Source: Meandrina meandrites
Lineage: Eukaryota; Cnidaria; Anthozoa; Scleractinia; Meandrinidae
DNA length: 64,000 nt
NCBI GenBank assembly: GCA_963693305.1
Contig: OY855906.1
Location: 13,105,602-13,169,601, forward strand
Reading direction: 5' to 3'
Below are positions 37,026 through 50,350 of the stretch, in pieces (positions within the stretch are counted from its first letter, which is position 1; each line of letters begins with the position of its first letter). Both the position numbers and the translations under genes were made by a program. The notes under the pieces are model-generated. The model did no database searches. It was not told the DNA's origin and saw only the letters and a program-made list of their open reading frames with translations.

Positions 37026-38403
37026 TCGTATATTGGCACAACAGCACCACTTTAAATTGTCGAAAATTTAAGTAGGCTCTGAACCCTTTACTTTGTAAAG
37101 TTGTATTTGAGCATGCTGATTTCTGTCAATCGATCAATTTATTTATATACTTTAACACCGAGGAGCTACTTTGACCTACTTTTCATTCGTTGAAACGTTT
37201 TATATATAGGACGGTGAGCACCAAGCTTGTATTGGAATTATGACTTAACACTAGAATTGAGGGTGTTTTTTGTATGCTATACTTATGATATGGTAACATG
37301 TTTAGTCAAGGATTATTCTAACTTGTTCACTAAAGATGAAGCTTTGTAGCATCGACATCCCGGCAACGAGATTGCAATCACAATGTTATTTGCAAATAAT
37401 GCGTTTTCAGCATTTTGTGGGTGGTTCGATAAATGGTACTTTTATGATTGTTCGGAGTTCAGTCACTTGAGCTAGTCATTTACCTGAGGTTCTACACGTT
37501 TTACACTTAAAGCCGACGCCAAGAGCTACATTTCGCACCACGCCTTGCATTTTATTTCTCGTTAAATGAATAAGTATTCAATGGACCGTGCAAGCACCGT
37601 GCTCAGTGTCATGTCTTTACCTCAGCTTACCTTCAAAATGACTGAAACATAGAATACCACGCTTTACCATTCTCTGCATATACTCCATGCAATTCCTAGC
37701 TTTGCACTTGAGCTGAAGGTAGCTACTCCCTTTTTAAACTGTTATTAAGCAAAACCCGAATATTTAATTAATATTGAAAAAGATTGAGATTAACAGAACA
37801 CTAACAGTGATGGTCAACTTTTAAAGACCTATTCCGATTAGTAGTTTTAGTCGTTGTTGACTTGATAAACATTTAATTATATTCGGGACTTATCTTATAT
37901 TTTATTAAATATGCACTAGCTCTTTAGACGCTGCTTGGTTTCGAGAATAAGGGAATAAAAATGGTTGAACAAGTCGACAGTTAAAGGAACTTGGCAGACC
38001 GGATAAAATTCAATTGTAGTCGGAGTGACCACACTCACGTATTTTTACTGCTAATTAAAACGTGCCATTACATATATTTCAGTTTTTTTTTGCTCCGTAG
38101 TATGACCGATGCATTTCACCAATACAGACAACATGTAGTAAATAAACAACACGCGCGCTTGGCGATTCAATCCCTTTACAGTTGTTCGGCTTTAGACCGG
38201 TCCAGTGCCAAATGCATAAAATATGTCTTGAAACGTATGAAATAAATAACATGACGTAAAGCATGTTTTATCAATTTGTAGTTGAAATCCTGCGTCATTT
38301 GCAATACAGTTCCACTTCCCGTTTTGTTACAAACCACTATAATAATAACGTGCCCCGTTGAATTTAACTGAACCATCACTCAGTCAACCACATCAAAACT
38401 ATC
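37026..38403. other. Downstream of P450 gene 4, no gene seen
   Basis: About 37060-37330 is a dispersed repeat that recurs at 42010-42330 (AATTTAAGGTGGCTCTGAA.. and TTGAGGGTGTTTTTT). The rest is AT-rich without recognisable coding or RNA genes. Confidence 0.5.
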
Positions 38404-39367
38404 ATGGAACGTAATTTTTTCAAATTGTTTGTTTTCCTGAATTTCTTTGCCACAGGTGAGTTTTACTCTTTTTCGTATTTAAAGTAAAAAGACTGTGAGT
38501 ATTTGGCTCAACAACTTGAATTAATTATATCCCTTCTTTTCAATTTTGGCGATAACGTTTCAAACATGGTGTCTCGGACCTAACAACGATTCATACACAT
38601 GCTGTGGCGATTTAGATACAGAACGTTGCAAGTAAGAACTTGACAAAATCTGCCATGAATATTTGGTGTATTGTCATGTCGACATCAGTCATCACTATTC
38701 GTGCGTTCTCTCTAAATAGTAAAATACAGACATGATGAGAGCAACATAAATAACACTGACGTGAAGTTATGAAATAATTTATATATGAACTTCTTCACTT
38801 TTAAATAACACTGTTGTACTACCACCTTTACCTTACTGGCCGAAGAGCAGTCCACAAGCTTCAGTGCAAAATAAAACGATCTAGAAATACATATGTCTGT
38901 AAAGTGCGTTTAAAAGCCCCAACGGTGGTCAGGCCGATAGCATTGCACTTCTAACAATTATACTCTCTTTTTATTGATTTTCCAGCAAAGTTTTTGAGTA
39001 CTTACACTGGATAATAGCAGCACCCATATTCGTTGCTGTAGTTGTTTTTGCTTGCTGGTGTTGTGATTGTTGCGATTCATTCAGGAGCCATCCCGCAAGG
39101 CGTCAGGTGTGTACAATAAATTTACTACAGAATAATGTATTGATAATTTGAACTCACAACAACTTGATCTTTGGTTAACAAGAAAAGTCTCTTTTTCACC
39201 TATTTTTGGTACAACTGTAGTTTTTAAAACACGTTGACAGAGATAACTGTTTTTCTCCTATTGTTGGCTCTCCTCAGGCGCTCTCTCGTTCGCTCCGAAC
39301 TCTTGGAAAGCAACCACCTCTCCAAGCCCCTATGAACGCCACGAACGCGCCATGCCACTGGATTTAG
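38404..39367 (+). CDS. Candidate Shisa-like single-pass membrane protein, four exons
   Basis: Exon 1 (38404-38456) encodes a signal peptide, MERNFFKLFVFLNFFAT, with donor CAG/GTGAGT. Exon 2 (to 38631, donor AA/GTAAG) reads TWCLGPNNDSYTCCGDLDTE then RC. Exon 3 (38986-39106, after TTTTCCAG) carries a membrane span, WIIAAPIFVAVVVFACW, then a Cys-rich CCDCCDSF. Exon 4 (39278-39367, after CTCCTCAG) ends ..KQPPLQAPMNATNAPCHWI. Phases of exons 2-4 agree. A Cys-rich ectodomain, one span, juxtamembrane cysteines and a Pro-rich tail fit the Shisa/CYYR1/WBP1-like group. The problem is that no AG acceptor precedes exon 2 (the frame closes with TAA at 38522), so the first junction is unresolved or the gene is damaged. 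Confidence 0.5.
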
Positions 39368-40498
39368 CCGAGAGAGACGGGTGTAAAAAGCCAGAACATT
39401 GTAAAGTGTGAATTCAAATGACTTTGGACTATAAATGTGCCGCAGAGTTTACTAATAGTTAAATTGAGAATTAAACTCACAACAACTTGATCTTTGGTCA
39501 GCTAGAAATAAGGGTGGGGAAACTTGCTCGCACACTCAACTGCTGTAGTTTAGAACCTTTTTGAAAGTGATAATGCTGAGGTGGTAAGATAAAAATGTGG
39601 TCATTAAACAAACATTTTGGCGTGCACTGTCTTGTCTTTGTTATCTTTGTCGGTTCCGAAACGGGCGACAAAAACCAACAGAAAACAAATGCGGTTTATA
39701 AAAAGTCGATTATTCAATTAATGCTCTGTTGCCGGCTCTGTTGTTTGCAAATTCAACGTCAAGCTCAGTCTTGGAAAAGGATAGATTTCATTTTTTTATA
39801 ATGCTTCTGTTCGCACCTTTTTGAACGTGTGATGCAACGGTTTTAGCTGGTGTAAAACCTGAATTGAAATGATTTGGATTATATAAAAATGTGCCATAGA
39901 ATAATAAAGTGAAAATTTAACTGACAATAAATTTGATCTTTGGTCAACTTGAAAAGTCTCTGTGTGGAAGACGGTGGATGAAACCTTTTTGACAGTGAGA
40001 ACAGATGACAAGAAAAAATGTCGTCACTGATCAACACTTTCAGGAGTACAAACTGAGCCGATCTTCAAAATACCCGCTCATCAGTCTGAAATTTAGCTAA
40101 ACATTAAAAAGAGAAGTAAACCCTTGCTGGGAAATTTTTCCTTAACGCGAAACTGGGTGTGATCATTTTTATTCTGGGAACAGAAAAATTTAATTTTCTG
40201 GCTGGTTGGTGTTACAATGCTTTCTGGGCATTTTTCGCGTACCTTTGTTTGCTGGCTGAGGCGGCGCGTGCAAATACGCCAGTTTCGTACTCTCGGTTTT
40301 GAACTGGAACTAGCATGCAATGGAGGCTAATGCGGGGGAATATAATTAAAAACAGCTTCATATCATTTGCATTAGAAAAGATTTACCCGCATTAGCCTCA
40401 ATTGCAAGGTAGTTCCAGTTCGATACCGAGAATACGAAAACGGCCTATTGAGGTGGGCGAATTAAAAATTATGTCGATAATGTAGATAGATGTATAGA

Positions 40499-40590
40499 TA
40501 GAGCGCTCGCCCGATGTTTGGGAGGTCATGTGTTCGATTCCCGTCGAGGACTCAGATTTTTTCTTTTTCCCACGCTCGCGACATGATAAA
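40499..40590 (+). mobile_element. SINE fragment
   Basis: Contains a tRNA-like B box, GTGTTCGATTCCCGTCGAGG, then ACTCAGATTTTTTC and CCCACGCTCGCGACATG. It is the same family as the fragments at 33.9 kb. It is partial and not a tRNA gene. Confidence 0.55.
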
Positions 40591-42009
40591 TCTATTATCA
40601 TTCACATTTCATTACTGAGCTTAAAGTTTAGACCCAATCAGGTCGAAACATGTACAGCTGCCCAGAGTTTCCATTTTGCTTTTTATTTTGGACTCCATTA
40701 TGTTTTTTCTACGTAGTGTCAGCCTTGGAGTTATTGTCTTTGGTTTTCGTAAAGTTCACCAGCAGAAATTTACCATTTTTCTTTATTTATGTTAATAACG
40801 TTAAATATTTGTTGGCATAAAACATTTCCTGTGATCAAGTTAAGTATTTATCGGCATTGTCTCTTTCCTTTGTTCCATTGTCATTTTTGAAGTGAACTGG
40901 ACAAATAAGAAAATTGGTTTTTGTTTGTGCGAAGGTTACACAGTGATCATGCAATTCAGTTCCTACCGTGCGCCGATTTTTACAGGGTTGGGTCAGTTTT
41001 CTCAAGTCTTTTATTGGTAAGTTTTCTTTTAACTTTATTGTGTTTGATGTTGATCAGAGTTTTCGGAAAGGAGTTAGAAATTTACTTCAGTCCCTTTTGT
41101 TCCATTTTCAGCCCCTCAAACTGGCGGTCACTGCAGACAAAACAAGTTGTCCTTACCCGAGCAACTTGAATCACCAGAATACTCCAGTGATATAAATCGA
41201 AAGTACAGCAGGTAAGGGTACAGTGAATCATGTTTTAGCTAGAGTGAACAACAGAATACCTTTTTGTTTCAAGGCGCTGCATGTTTTGTTGATTGAATTT
41301 GTCATTCATGCCTATGTTGGGAGTGTATTGCTCTCGCTCATCTCAATTTATCTATCTTCAGTTGTAAATAGTCAATAGTTAGTGGTATACAAAAGTCACC
41401 GCGCGCTTTTTCTCGGTGCCAGTTGCAATCCACGAAAAGAAATGAAAGAAAAAGTAAATTTGAACTGTTGTCGTAGTTAAAGGGTTTACGCGTCTTGCTT
41501 CGTGTTATCGTTTCGTCCGTATCAACGTATACAACTTTCATCCTATCCCTCTACCACAATAAGATTCTAATACAATGTCCTAGTTCATTGAAAGCAACCT
41601 AAACTCCATCAATCCGTAGCACTGGTGGTAAATTGTCCTCTCTGCTACATCTGTTGTTGTTAGATGCGATTTTCTTCGAACTCTCAGTCTGTTCAAAGTA
41701 GCGTGGAAATTATTTGCTCCTAGAATAACTGTGGACGTTTTAGTAAAGATGGTCTCCGCTGAACATTCGAGCAATAAAGGCAAAAATAAAGATATCAAAA
41801 AGAACTCGTAGCATGGTAACAGCTCTCAAGCTGACCCCGCTAGAGAAAAATGAATTTGAAGTTCTCCATATTTTACGGACGTTCGACTTCAGTTCGAACA
41901 AAATGACCACGCATTTTAAGCATTTTTTCGAGGCTCAACATTAATCTTCTCGAGAATTCATTTAGAATTTAACTGCGGGGTCACTTGTAGAAATCATAGT
42001 TAATTTTCG

Positions 42010-42330
42010 GAAATTTAAGGTGGCTCTGAAACTGCTAGATAGAATTTTTTTTAACTTTGCAAAAAGTTGCATCTCAACATATTTATCATTATTCAATAAT
42101 ACAAAATAGGGGTCACCGTGCTCGATTTTGAGTTATAAGCACTTAAAAGCAAAATTAAGGGTGTTTTTAACAGGCTAAACTGTTGCTATGGTACCCAATG
42201 ACGTCATGAAAATGGATACAACTTGTTCAGCAATGATTGCACATTTGTTTGATATCATTATTATAGCAGCAACTGATAACGATTCGTAGTACTGACCCAT
42301 CAAAGTTTAAGAACTGGAAAAGTGCTGGAA
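42010..42330. repeat. Dispersed repeat, second copy
   Basis: Shares GGAAATTTAAGGTGGCTCTG, TGAGTTATAAGCACTTA and AAGGGTGTTTTTAACAGG with 37060-37330; a short related start occurs at 31030. Family unknown. Confidence 0.55.
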
Positions 42331-43146
42331 ACCATTGTGAGCCTCCTTAATCGGAATTTTGTTTAGTAATTTGTGGCGTGGGAACCCCAAACGAAAGGTC
42401 TGAGATCTCTACGCGTAGCACGTAACAAATGTCATTGCGGACGATCAAATTTTGCCAAGAACACTCCTAGATGTGTTTTATTGACATACTTTAAAAACAC
42501 AAATCTGTGGTAGCCTTTATCAGACAGTTGAAATAATGCCATTAAACAACTCGAAACTAAGGTTTATTTTGTCGCACTGTTTATGCAAGAAAATAACTGA
42601 ACAAATCAATTATACTTCAATGAGTGCCTCCTTTTCATTGGACTTGGAGAAAGAGAATGTCCGAGAATTCATGTCTAAAATGGTTTCTTTTTCTGCTTTT
42701 GGCAGATGTTTACACAAACGAAACACTCATCGTGGGAATTTATGTAAATTAGTTTCACACTCTCACGGTAAAGCCGACAGTAGTTTTCCCCGCCCAGGTT
42801 TACCGACATTTCGGCGTTGCTGCCTTCTTCAGAGTATATGACATGCGGAACAGTTGAGGGAAAATCCTTGGGAACGAGATTGGTACCGAACTTTAATAGT
42901 GTATTAAATATCAATATTAATCCATTAGCACTGAACAGGACACCACGCATTTGTTAAACGATAATATAAACTCGTTTCAATAGCACGCGCCCAAATATAC
43001 TAGACTTTTAGCTTAGGAACTTCTGTCCTGCGAACTAAGAAAAATATTGCATTCACTCCAACCTCGAGATTGCATCATACGTGCTTGCGTACCAGTCGCT
43101 TCACTTCGAAGCGCACTGAGGGAACGAATGAACGTGCAAGCAACAA

Positions 43147-43238
43147 AGGCGCGCTCTCCCTCGCTCCGCACTCTTGGAAAGCAACCGCCTCCCCAAGCCC
43201 CTATGAACGTCATAATCGTGCGATGCTACTGGTTTTAG
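43147..43238 (+). pseudogene. Copy of the last exon of the Shisa-like gene
   Basis: Close to exon 4 at 39278-39367: CGCTCTCCCTCGCTCCGCAC, encoding SLRTLGKQPPPQAPMN and ending at TAG 43236-43238. The acceptor CTCAG is replaced by CAAAG. No upstream exons accompany it. A shorter third remnant lies at about 45990. These are by-products of the tandem array. Confidence 0.65.
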
Positions 43239-45641
43239 CCGAGAAAAGACGTACGTAAAAAGCCAGTACATTGAAAAGCCTGAATTCAAATGACTTTGGA
43301 CTATAAATGTGTTGCAGATTTATAAAGTAAGAAAGTAATTTACGATCGACAACTTGATCTTTGGTCAACTAGAAGTGAGGGTAGAGAAATTTGCTCGCAT
43401 GATCAACTGTAGTTTTAAAGCCTTTTCGACAGAAATAATAGGTGGCAAGATAAAAACGTGGTCACTGAACTACACTTTGACGTGCACTGTCTTTTTTTGT
43501 TACCTTTGTAGGCTCCGAAGCAGGTGGCGCAAACCAACAGAAAAAAAAAATTTCAAAGTCGAGTATTGAATTAGAATGCTTTGTTGTTTGCAAATTAATA
43601 AGTGAAATTTGACGTCAAGTTCATTCTTCGAATAACGCAAAATTGCTTACTTTTACTTGCTTGTAGAAAAAAGGATAGATTTTATGTTATATGTTTACGT
43701 TTGCTCCCTTTTGAACGAGCGATGCAACAGTTTTAACGGATATGTGACCGGCTTAAAACCTGAATTCAAATGATTTGGATTATTATATAAAAATGCACCG
43801 CAGGATATATAAGTGATAATTTAACTGAGAACAATTTGATCTTTGGTCAACTTGAAAAGTCTCTGTATGGAGGAGGGTGGACGAACTTGCTCACAAGCTA
43901 CAACTACAGTTTTGAAACATTTTAGCGCCAGAATACAAAAATAGGCATTTTTATAGAGAAACTAAATAAAGGCGCTACACAGTTTTAACCATATTATGAG
44001 CGGGATTATGAGATGCAGGAGTACCCAACTGAGTCGCTCTTCAAAATACCCGCTCATCAGTCTTAAATTCAGCTGGCTGGGAACATAAAAAAGAAAAGAG
44101 AGGGAAACCCTTGCTGGAAATTTTCCTTAACGCGAAACTGGCTGTGGTCATTTTTGTTCTCGGAATTGAAAAATTGAATTTTCTGGCTGGTTGGTGTTGC
44201 AATGCTTTCTGAGAATTATTCGGGTAGCTTTGTTTGCTGGCAAAGGCGGAGTGTGCAATTTAGGTAGGCTAATTAAAAATTATGTTAATAATGTATACAT
44301 AAGAGAACTCAACATTTATCATTTCAATAATTTGTTGGCTTAAAGGTTTCCTGTAATCAAATTAAGTATCTATCGGAATTGTCTTTTTTTTTTTGTTCTA
44401 TTGTCACTTTTTTCAGTGAACTGGACAGATCAGAAAATTGGTTTTTGTTTGTGCAAAGCCATTCAGTTTGTACGGTGCGCGCATTTTTACAGGGTCGAGT
44501 CAGTTGAATGCGTGGCAGTGGTTCCCGCAGAGGTTCTACGTTCTTCTTTTCAAGTCTCCTAATGTAAGTACTCTTCTCTCAAGTTCATTGTTTAATGTTA
44601 ATCGAAGAGTTTTCAGAATGGAATTAGAAATTTAATTCGGTCCTTTTTGTTCCATTTTAGCCCCTCAAACTTTCGGTCACTGCCAACAAAACAAGTCTAG
44701 GGCACAGTGAATCATGTTTTAGCTAGTTATTGAATTTGTCAGTAATGTCCATGTTGCGAGGGTATTGCTCCAGCTCGTGCACTTTTTCTTGGTGCCAGTT
44801 GCAAACCACGAAAGAAACAGAAAACAAACAAGCTATAAATCCGTTCATTTTTTGAAGATAAACAAATTTGAACTGTTTGTAGTTAATCAGTTTACGTGTC
44901 TTCGACTTCTCAGTCTGTGGAACATAACGCGGAATTTTTTTGCTGCTATAATAACTGTCGACGTTTTAATTTAAGTGCTTAAAGAACATCCTGTGAACAC
45001 GGCGCGCAAAAATGAATTTAATTTAGTTTCCTCGGCTATTTGATGTGCCTGTCAGAAAAGTGGCGTGTTTCTTCAGTTACTGAAAGAACGTGTTTGAAAG
45101 CCTGCGGTGCAGCCGGACTCGACACAAAACCCTCGCTATAGTATTTCGGCGGTTTAGACTGTCTGCGACGCAGGCTGTTGTTATAACGCGTTACGGATGT
45201 TTTGTTCACTAATTTGTGGCGTGATACCCCAAGCGCAACAAGTCATGAAATGTTATTGCGGAGTATCAAACTTGGGCCGAGAAAACACAAACATCTGTTA
45301 AATGGACATACTTTTAAAAAATAAACTTGGGCTAACTTTCATCACACAGACAAAATAACAGCATTAAACAACTCGCATCTAAGGTTTTTTTTTCGCACTG
45401 TTTATACAAGAAAATAACTGTACGAATTAATTATACCTCAGTGAGTGAACATCCAATGAGCAAGTTCGTTGCGAATTGACTCCTTTTGCATTGGACTTGG
45501 AGAAAGAGAATGTCCCAACGTCTGAAGTGATTTCTTTTTCTGCTTTTGACAATTGATTACACAAACGAAACACTTATGCTAAGAATTTATGTAAATGATT
45601 TCACACCCTCATGGTAAAAGTCGACAGTAGTTTCCCACGCC

Positions 45642-45776
45642 CAGGTTTACCGACATTTCGGCATTGCCGCCTTCTTCAGGGTATATGACATACTGAAAAG
45701 TTGAGAAACGAACAAAACTTTTCAACATATGATATTCCCTGAGGAAGGCAGCATTGCCGAAACGTCGGTAAACCTG
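45642..45776. repeat. Inverted repeat with CTGARGAAGGC..GCCGAAACGTC arms
   Basis: The left arm CAGGTTTACCGACATTTCGG.. and right arm ..GCCGAAACGTCGGTAAACC are inverted, about 48 bp each. A single arm of the same sequence stands at 42795-42842 on the minus strand. The motif resembles that found in retroelement-associated hammerhead-like hairpins, but it has one extra A in the core. Confidence 0.7.
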
Positions 45777-46968
45777 TGTTGAACTTTAATAGTGTCTTAA
45801 ATATCAAAAATTATCCTTCAGCACCGAACAGGACGACGCAGTTATTAGCGACAGACACAGCACGCAGCAATTCCTAGCCTATGTACGTGGCATTCGTTTC
45901 ACGTCCAAGCGCACGGTGCGAACGAACGTGCGAGCAAAAAAGCAAAACATGAGCTGGCGTTGAAGGGGTCTCCAATTTTAGGCTCTCCCCAGGCGCGCTC
46001 CCGTTCGCTTCGCGGAGATGTGAAGGGCGTAAAAAGCCGGTACATTATAAAGCCTTATTCAAATGACTTTGGACTATAAATGTGCCGCAGATTTGTAAAG
46101 TGACAATTTAACTGACAAAAACTTCATCTTTCATCAAATGGAAAAGTCTCTCTGGGTTTGAGAAAGGAAAAACTTTCTCGCACGCTACAAATGTAGTTTT
46201 AAACCTTTTTTCACAGCGATAAAAGGTGGTAAGATAAAAATGTAATCACTGAACAACACTTTGCGTGCACTGTCTTTTCTTTGTCGGTTCCGAAGCAGGC
46301 GGCGCAAACCAACAGAAAACAAGTGCGGTTTCTTAAAGTCGATTATTCAATTAAGATGCTTTGTTGTTTGCAAATTAACAATTGAAAACTCGAGGTCAAG
46401 TTTAGTCTTCGGTTGACGCAAAATTGCTCGTTATTGCTTGCTTTAGATAAAGGATAGATTTGTATTTTATATGCTTCTGTTCGCACCCTTTTGAAATTGC
46501 GATGCACCATTTTTAGCCGAAATGTGACGGGCTTAAAACCTGAATTCAAATTATTTGGACAATATGAATAGGGCTGGACAATAGTAAGTGGTAATTTTTT
46601 TTACTGGCAACAACTTGGTCTCTGGTCTACTAAAAGTTTCTTTGGGGAGGACGATGGGGAACTTGCCCACACGCTGCAACTGAAGTTTTAAAACATTTAA
46701 ACGGTGATAATAAATAGAAAGAAACTTTCAGGAGCACTCAACAGAGCGCCCACTGTTTCCTTTGTCATTTCCGAAGCAGGCGGCGTACTAAAAAACGTAA
46801 ACAAGTGCGGCTTTTAAATTCAATTAACGACTAAAGATACCCTATTGTTTCTAAATTAAAATTGCAAGTTGACATGTTTGAAACCACAGTCTTACATGCC
46901 TTCGGTTGACGCAAAATGGCTTACAAAAAGGGTGAGCAAGTCGAAAGATGAGAGCTAAACGGTATGTG

Positions 46969-49900
46969 GTTTAAAGCAGAAAAATATTCGTGTTGACTGG
47001 CTACAAAACTTTAACACTTACTTTCGTTTGTACCACAGAATCCCAATCTCTTTCAAGACGTTTCGCGGGGACAAAGTATACTGTCGATGTGATAAAGATG
47101 TTTTTCTCGAAGCCCAAGTTATCATCTGTGGTAAGTTTTATACTTTTTATACTTTCCTTGAGTTCAGACTGTATTTTTAATTCGGAAGATGGCTTTAAAA
47201 GCCGTTTCCAAGACTATAGCGACTTGTTGGACGAGTTGTGTCCTTCGCATACCGTAAAGTAATCTGTTACGAGCTGTATCACAGCACTTTCAAATTCGTT
47301 CTGAGTACCTTAAGTGCAGAAAGCGACGAACGTGCGCCAGAGTATTGAAGCGATTCGATGTTTAATCTATTGAACCGACTTAACAGTTTAAATATATTCG
47401 GCTGGGAGTGGAAGTTACCTCGAGTGCAAAGGAGTGAAAAGTTGAGCTGGAGTATTCGACTATTCAACCGAGGTATCAGAGTTTACATACCTAGGTAAAC
47501 ATCGCCTGAAAAACCGATACCTTAGTAAAAGGTTCAGGTGTAGACAAAATAGGTGATATAGTTGCATCTGTAGAATTTTACGGTTAGGGGATTGAAGTGG
47601 TTCAAACCAGCATTTGTTCTGGTCAACTAAGCTTTCTTTTTGTCAAAGTTTGCGGTTTTATATTCACGTTTTATAAATATGTGTTTTGACTTCAGTCGGT
47701 CATAACCTCTTACATTTTACTTACAAGCATTGTTGAGGCTGAGGGCAATTATATCTGCATTTTGCTGTTATGCGAAACTCAAGCCTATATTCAAATGACT
47801 TTGGACTATAAATGTGCCGCAGATTTGTAGAGTCAAAACTTAACCCAGACTCTCTGGGTTAGAGAAAGGAAAAACTTTTCAGCACGCTACAAATGTAGTT
47901 TTAAACCGTTTCTCACGGCGATAAAAGGTGGTAAGATAAAAATGTGATCACTGAACAACACTTTGGCGTGCACTGTCTTTTCTTTATCGGTTCCAAAGCA
48001 GGCGGCGCAAACCTAAAACAAGTGCGGCTTTTAAATTCAATTAACGACTAAAGATACCCTATTGTTTTTAAATTAAAATTGCAAGTTGACATGTTTGAAA
48101 CCACAGTCTTACACGCCTTCGGTTGACGCAAAATGGCGTACAAAAAGGGTGAGCAAGTCGACAGATTAGAGCTATACGGTATGTTGTTAAAAGCAGAAAA
48201 ATATTCCTGTTGTCTGGCTACAAAACTTTAACACTTGCTATTGTTTGTACCACAGAATCCCAATCTCTTTAAAGACGTTTCGCGGGGACAAAATATACTG
48301 TCGATGTCGATGGTTTCCTGGAAGCCCAAGTTATCGTCATCTGTGGTAAGTTTTATACTGTCCCTGAGTTCAAAGACTGTATTTTTAATTCGGAAGATGG
48401 CTTTAAAAGCCGTTTCCAACGTTATAGCGACTTGTTGGACGAGCCGTGTCCTTCGCATACCGTAAGTTTTTGTTATCAATCAATTGCATGACTAGCGTAT
48501 AACGCTTGCGCATATTTTACCGCTATTCAGCAGTCAAAAAGAAAAAAAAATAGAAAAAGAAAGGTTTTCCGGCTTGGACTGGTAGTCACAACCAATCGCT
48601 TTAGAATGGAACGCAAGGCGGGTGACATAACCATTACGCCACTTCTGTGCAAATAATCTGTTACGAGCTGTATCACAGCACTTTCAAATTAGTTCCGAGT
48701 ACCTTAAGTGCAGAACGTTGGCCAAAGTATTGAAGCGATTCGATGTTTGATCTACTGAACCGAGTTAACAGTTTAAATATATTTGGCTGGGAGTGTAAGT
48801 TACCTGGAGTGCAAAGAAGTAGAAAGTTTAGCTAGAGTATTCGATTATTCAACCGAGGTATCAGAGTTAACATACATACGTAAACATCGCCTGAAAAACC
48901 GATACCTTGGTTAAGGTTCAAGTGAAAACGAAGAAAAAAAAGGTGATATAGGTGCATCTGTAGAATGTTACGGTTAGGGGATTGAAGTGGTTCAAAACAG
49001 CATTTGTTCTGGGCAACTGAACTTTCTTTTTGTCAAAGTTTGCTGCTTTATAGTCACGTTTTATAAATTTATTTTTCGAATTCAGTCGTTCACAACTACT
49101 TACGTTTTACTTAGAAACATTTTTGGGGCTAAGGGCAATTATATCTGCATTTTGCTGTTATGTGAAACTAAAGGCTATATTCCGATGACTTTGGACTATA
49201 AATGTGCCGCAGATTTGGAAAGTGATAACTTAACTGACAATAACTTCATCTTTGATCAACTGGAAAAGTCTCTCTGGGTTATAGAAAGGGAGAATTTTCT
49301 CGTACGCTACAAATGTTGTAAAAACTCTTTTACACAGGGATAAAAGGTGATAAGATAAAAATGTGATCACTGAACAACACTTTGGCGTGCATTGTCTTTT
49401 CTTTGTCGGTTCCAAAGCAGGCGGCGCAAACCAAAAGAAAACAAGTGCCGGAGAATAAGAAAGTGATGATTTTTTTCTTAACCCGCAACAACTTGGTTTT
49501 TGGTCTACTACAAAAGTCTCTATGGGGAGGACGGTGGGAAGCTTGTTCGCACGCCACAACTGAAGTTTTTAAACCTTTTTGACCGTGATAATAGGTGGTG
49601 AGAAAAAAATGGGGTCACTATAAAGAACACTCAACAAGAATACTCAACAGTGCGCGTACTGTTTCTCTTTGTCGGTCCTAAGGCAGGCGACGTAAACCTA
49701 AACAAGTGGTGTTTTTCAAAATTCAATTAATGACTAAAGATACCCTATTGTTTCTAAATTAAAATTGCTAGTTGACATATTTGAAACCACAATCTTACAT
49801 GCCTTCGGTTGACGCAAAATGGCTTACAAAAAGGGTGAGCAAGTCGAAAGATTAGAGCTAAACGGTATGTTGTTAAAAGCAGAAAAATATTCGTGTTGTC

Positions 49901-50350
49901 TGGCTACAAAACTTTAACACTTACTATTGTTTGTACCACAGAATCCCAATCTCTTTCAAGACGTTTCGCGGGGACAAAGTATACTGTCGATGCAATAAAG
50001 ATGGTTTCCTGGAAGCCAAGTTATCATCATCTGTGGTAAGTTTTATACTTTCCTCTGGTTCAAAGACTGTATTTGTAATTCGGAAAATGGCTTTTAAAAA
50101 GCCATTTCGAAGGTTATAGCGACTAGTTGGACGAGTTGCGTCCTTTACATATCGTACAGTTTTTGTTATCAATCAATTGCATGACTAGCGTATAACGCTT
50201 GCGCATATTTTCTCGCTATTCAGCAGTCGAAAAGAAAAAAGTAAAAGAAAGGTTTTCCGGCTAGGACTCGTAATCCCAAGCGATAGCTTTAGAATGGAAC
50301 GCAAGGCGGGTCACATAACCATAACGCCACTTTAGTGCAAATAATCTGTT
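46969..50350 (+). repeat. Triplicated segment with splice-like borders
   Basis: Three copies begin near 46969, 48187 and 49875. In each, the acceptor-like TTTGTACCACAG precedes AATCCCAATCTCTTT (47040, 48256 and 49941) and CATCTGTG/GTAAGTTTT closes the block. Lengths between borders are 92, 90 and 94 bases, so a reading frame is not held. One frame looks protein-like in each copy (for example GDKVYCRCDKDVFLEAQ in the first). A second conserved patch follows (GGAAGATGGCTTTAAAAGCC). Either a decayed exon family or a non-coding unit. Confidence 0.4.

Larger units (their letters stand above)
39415..50350. repeat. Nested degenerate tandem array (about 11 kb)
   Basis: The marker GACTTTGGACTATAAATGTG recurs at about 39420, 43290, 46062, 47797 and 49187. 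A diverged sister (GATTTGGATTATATAAAAATG) follows several of these by about 450 bp. Each is followed by CAACTTGATCTTTGGTC, GGTGGTAAGATAAAAA and GCGTGCACTGTCTTTTC. Larger duplications link 40.0-42.9 with 44.0-45.8 kb. No gene is recognised apart from the copied exon at 43147 and the triplicated segment below. Confidence 0.8.
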
